The translations under genes and the position numbers were made by a program. Shown in pieces: positions 59,686 through 64,000 of a stretch of 64,000 bases of DNA. The stretch's first letter is position 1. Every line of letters begins with the position of its first letter. Location: the NCBI RefSeq assembly GCF_047496725.1, contig NC_132984.1:320501-384500 (forward strand), written 5' to 3'. Source of the DNA: Anoplolepis gracilipes (taxonomy: Eukaryota > Arthropoda > Insecta > Hymenoptera > Formicidae). Below the pieces are notes generated by a model. That model made no database searches. It saw nothing but the letters and a program-made list of their open reading frames with translations, and was not told where the DNA came from.

Positions 59686-62600
59686 ATGATTGGCGATTCG
59701 CGTCGCACGAAGATGTTCAACTTCCTGAGAACTTCCGCCTCGATGCAGAATGCTCGTATCGTGTCAACCGCGCAGTGCTCGATGCGAGTCTGCTCCTTTT
59801 GCAACTTTCATCACCTGAAATCTCTCAGCCGTACGTAGCACGTGTGAATGCATTTTTTTATTTTAATGCCACGCGATTGCAAATAGTAATAATTTCTTCC
59901 CTTTTTGCTTTATAGAGTTTTCTTATTTTATATGTTAGAGTCTCTCTTTTTTTTTCTTTTTTTTTATTACAACTTTACATAGTTGACAAACATAGTAGAA
60001 TTGTACTACAGTAAAAAGAAAACCATGTGGCTTTTAATGTTGTTATTTTCAATTATTATTAGTGTAAAAGAACACTTGTATTAAGTTAAAAAGAGCTTTT
60101 TTTGAGTTTTACTGAAGATCCATTGCAGATGCATTTAAGCTTGATAAACAAATCTATTGTTTTCTCATTAACGGAAAGCTGTTTATTTTGTTATATGAAA
60201 AAATTTTTATTTTGCAACCCTGATTTGATTATTTGATAGCATTCGAGCTTTGATATTGAAAATTATTTCTTCTTACTCATTCTTATTAATAAAGAATAAC
60301 ATGTTTCTCTTAATAAAATATTATCATGTATATACACAGTGTTTATGACAAAGAATTAAGATATTTTGAATATCATAGATAAATATTATTAATAGTGAGC
60401 AATAATATAGGAATTGAATACATAATGAGTATATACTTTGCACTTTATTTGCTTTCTGTTATTATTTATTTTACATTTTTATACTTTTAGCGGCAAGATA
60501 CACGCTGCTTCGTCATTATGCAACAACTGATACAGTAGAATTGCATGCTCCTTGGAAGAAGAAGATTAAACGTCGCTCTAAAAAATATGCAGAGTTACTG
60601 GAAGGTATATTAATGTACTAAACTATTTATTTATAATTGTGTATATACAGAATAAATGTGCAACAGATAATAGACATATACATTGAAAAAAAATGCAATT
60701 AGTGAATAACAAATAAATAACTAATTATCTTTATTTTATCATTTTAGTAACAGATCAGACAACCAACAGCAAAAGAGCAGCGGTGCGCAAGTTAAACTCT
60801 GCTCATGTATCCATGTTGGTTGGTCAGCCTGATGTAACGCTGGATAAACTGCATAAGATTTCTAATTTTCATCTCAATAAGAAGACAACCTCGACACAAG
60901 CAGGAGATACCCAAGCTAACCCTAAAAAAGATTTGGTTTGCACTGTAAGTAGATTAAATTGTAGTGTTTTTTTTTTTCTTTTTTTTTGTTGCAAACAAAA
61001 AATGGTTGAAACCATGTGAATCATGAGATACAGTTTCAAGTACAAATTATATGCTATTCTTTCGTCTACATAAATATCAAATAAATATGTCGATTTCAGG
61101 AAGACAAGACAGACTATGTACATAGCAATATACTTAAGGAATCTGACGAATATTTAAAAGACAAATCTACTGTTGTAGAGGATCTAAAGGAGTATGCTAT
61201 GAGCGATAATACTATGTTAATTAAGGATTCCTCTTTCTTGGATACGTTGCAGATTGACAAGGATGACAATAAAGATAAGAATCAGGATGATGTACTGTAA
61301 GTATGAATATAATTGGGATAATTTGTAAAATCTTTATATACAATTCGTCTTTTCAGTACACAGATATCCAAGTACGACGATGTTCCAAATCCTTCTACTG
61401 CGATTACTGTCGTAAAGAAAAAAGATCATGAAGATTCTCTCTCTAGTCAGAATTTGAGACCCCAATTACAGGCGCACATGGATGTCTACATACAAATCCA
61501 AATGCCGAACAGAGCCTTTGAGATGCTCATGTTGAACAGAAATCAACTCAAGCACAATAACATTTCCGCCGTCACGTTGTATAATCTGCTCTTAGAAACC
61601 CACGCTTCTAACGCGCGTCTGGAAAAAGTCTTTGAAATCTATAGACTAATGAAGGTGAATTCTGTGAAATCAAATCCACAGACGTATGTTTTCATGTTTG
61701 AGATGATTGGAAAAATAAAAAATGATGAGAAACAGACAGGTGAATGGATTAATAGGATTCGTGAAAATAACGATATAACTGTAACTTTAAAACTTTTGGA
61801 TTATAATTAAATTTTTTTTAAATTCTTTCAATTCTTAACTTACATGATTTCTTGCAGAGTGCGTGACAGAAATGGCGGCCGACATGAGTCGCAGAGGCAT
61901 CTCCTTTGACAACATAATGAACACGCGGATGAACGTAACGCAACGCGATGCCGTTCTTAAATGTATCCAGTTCTTGGATCCAGAATATCGCGTACAATAC
62001 AGAGATATTGACAGTGCGTACAACTGCAAATTATTACGAAACCTGATAATGAACAACAACTATCAGAGCCCGGCCAAAGGAGTAATAGGCACGCGTGAGC
62101 TGCGGGACATGATGCGTACACAAGTCGATATGGAAAAGCAGTGTGAGCTGGAGGTGAAGAGTATCGCGCCATTCACCGGAGATCCCGACGTTAGACAGCA
62201 AGCTGTAAGTTGACAAATAATATTAAATTAATATTCCAAATAGAACTCTAATTCATTTTTACAGAGTATTAATTTTTATTAGTTTATTCTTTATTTTAAA
62301 AATTTAAATTTTTCTTAAGATTATTATTTATGTAATTAATTTTCTCAAAATATTGTTATACATATTTCTATTAAGTTATCATTATGCTTCTTCACTTAAT
62401 TTTTATAAGTTTTGTTTGTGTTTAACTTTCTTGCATAAATTTATATTTTATAATTAATAAAGACGATTTTACATTTTGATCTTATGCACAAGATTAATTA
62501 TTTAAAGAGAAATGGTTGAAAAAAAAGTGTGATTATATATTTTCATTTAGATCGAACGGATCATGGAATGGGAAAAATCTTGGAAATCAGTTGTGCCGCA

Positions 62601-64000
62601 TGCTTTTGAGAGAAATTTAGCTTATCAAAAACAAAAAGAGCTGATGATGAAACCCGATTTTAAAACATTGTACCCGTTTTTGCAAGTGTTGCCCAAAGAG
62701 GAGTACATCAACGCGATTCTACGCGAAATTAACCAACTAGTCAGATTCTCCGACACGTACAGCACTAACATGTCGAACTTGTATATAACATTAGGAAAAT
62801 ACATTTACAATAAATATCAGGTACATACTACATATTGAAATTATTTGTTTTACTTTTTTTATGTTATTTAATTATTACAGATTTTCTATTTTTATATATA
62901 TATATATACTTTTATTTATTTTTTTCTTTTTTTTAAATTTTTTAATTCTAACATATTTTATCTTAACCGTATGTAAAAAAAAAAAAGAACATTCGTAAAC
63001 ATTACATTGATGGCTTTATTTAGTAAACTTTGTTTCAGTTTCAACGAAAGATGAAAGCTGGTGTCATAAAAAACTCTATAAAACTTTACGAAAACTATTT
63101 AGAATGGTATATGCGGGAAAAGTCCGTTGACAATGTTAACGGACGTGTCAAATGGCAGCAACTCGTTCAGAATGCCAATCGATCCGGCATTTGCTCCGAG
63201 ATGATAGTGCCAGAATGGCCTCGTAACATTCTGCTGAGCATCGGCGAGTTTCTGTACAAAATCATCCTGAACGACGTGAAGATTTCTCATGTACCCAAGC
63301 CTGACGCGCCCGAACGACAGATACCAGCATTCTATTTACTCTTCAGAAAACAGAATAATAATTTTTTGACAGAGGAGATCAAGCCGCATCCTTACTTACA
63401 CAGGCTCTACAAAGATTCGCATCCAGAAACATTGACCTTTAAGACGATTCTTTTGCCGACGTGCTCGCCGCCACGTCCTTGGGTCGATATAGATACCGGC
63501 GGCTATCTATTCTCCAAGGCAAGCTTCATTCGTGATCTGTACTTGACGCCGACGCTTTTGTTAAAAAATACACCGACGAAGCAATTATATCCTGCGCTCG
63601 ATTGTTTGAATCAACTTGGTTCAATTCCATGGAAGATTAACGTGCCTATGCTGGATATTCTGATCCAGATCTTCCAAGAGGGAGGCTCGGAAAAGCTGGA
63701 CGTACCTCAATCACCCTCAACATTACCGTCTCTGTCCGAAATAATCAATTCGTCAAGCGATATGGATAAAAGTAAGATAACAAAATTGGCGCTTCAACTC
63801 AGACGCAAGAAGAACGAAATATATTCGCTATGGTGCGATTGTCTCTATAAATTATCACTCGCTAATCACTTTAGAGACAGGGTATTCTGGCTGCCGCATA
63901 ATTTGGATTTTAGAGGCAGAGCTTACCCGGTGCCACCTCATCTTACGCATCTCGCATCGGACTTGAGTCGTTCAATTCTCATATTTGCTCAGGGAAAACC
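59686..64000 (+). CDS. POLRMT: Mitochondrial RNA polymerase, 5' part (truncated by window end)
   Basis: Exons in the window: 59686-59830, 60491-60604, 60748-60944, 61100-61296, 61357-61739, 61858-62204, 62551-62820 and 63039-64000 (continuing), about 871 residues, phases consistent. It transcribes mitochondrial DNA and makes replication primers. The N terminus is Arg/Ser-rich with few acids (MFNFLRTSASMQNARIVSTA), as expected for a mitochondrial presequence. ATG 59686 is first in frame after a stop; ATG 59713 is nine codons later. Residues about 300-385 resemble PPR-type helices (LYNLLLETHASNARLEKVF, QTYVFMFEMIG). The N-terminal domain follows, and the last exon reaches the T7-type polymerase fold with DFRGRAYPVPPHLTHLASDL. 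The catalytic aspartates and fingers lie beyond 64000. The first intron and first exon are my inference: only the 59713/59686 frame gives a presequence and the phase 1 end needed by the acceptor at 60490. Confidence 0.9.

Overview
The window is nuclear DNA of an insect, most likely a hymenopteran and possibly an ant. The genes have many short introns with GT-AG borders. The background is AT-rich with CpG-containing promoter islets, very long (GA)n/(CT)n and (AT)n microsatellites are common, and the gene set is insect-specific (chitin-binding cuticle protein, starvin, black-like decarboxylase, insect GMC oxidoreductase). The order assignment is inference; I could not compare with any genome.

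Layout, left to right. 1-3.9 kb is gene-free. 3998-7215 (+) is a secreted CPAP1-type protein with one chitin-binding domain, with a piggyBac-like non-autonomous element in intron 1. 7999-11191 is a transposase-less element with inverted ends and nested repeats. 11267-14274 (-) is a zinc finger gene combining an N-terminal RING-like motif with eight C2H2-type fingers. It is head-to-head with 15978-18978 (+), an RCC1-BTB protein, across a shared promoter region carrying NRF1-like sites and a foldback element. 19964-30601 (+) is starvin (BAG domain co-chaperone), with at least two alternative first exons and a large intron holding further promoter-like islets. 30.6-37.9 kb is its 3' UTR plus a gene-free stretch. 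37967-44101 (+) is alanine aminotransferase, tail-to-tail with 44933-49828 (-), a black-like PLP decarboxylase (aspartate/cysteine-sulfinate type). 50.1-54.3 kb is a graveyard of small inverted-repeat elements. 54296-56325 (+) is a secreted GMC oxidoreductase. 56.3-59.6 kb has a decayed coding fragment and two abutting foldback elements. 59686-64000 (+) is mitochondrial RNA polymerase, cut by the window end before most of its catalytic domain.

The genes do not form one pathway. Two local themes are visible: amino-acid metabolism by PLP enzymes (ALT and black-like, convergent neighbours) and cuticle (the CPAP1 protein, and beta-alanine supply if the decarboxylase acts as black does). I found no tRNA, rRNA, CRISPR or clear novel system. 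The most unusual signals are architectural: inverted repeats flanking a single exon of the decarboxylase, a heat-shock-element-like promoter for a second starvin first exon, a perfect 28-bp-arm palindrome in the ALT intron, and several transposase-less inverted-repeat families. Exon borders were read by eye from splice consensus, reading phase and protein continuity.
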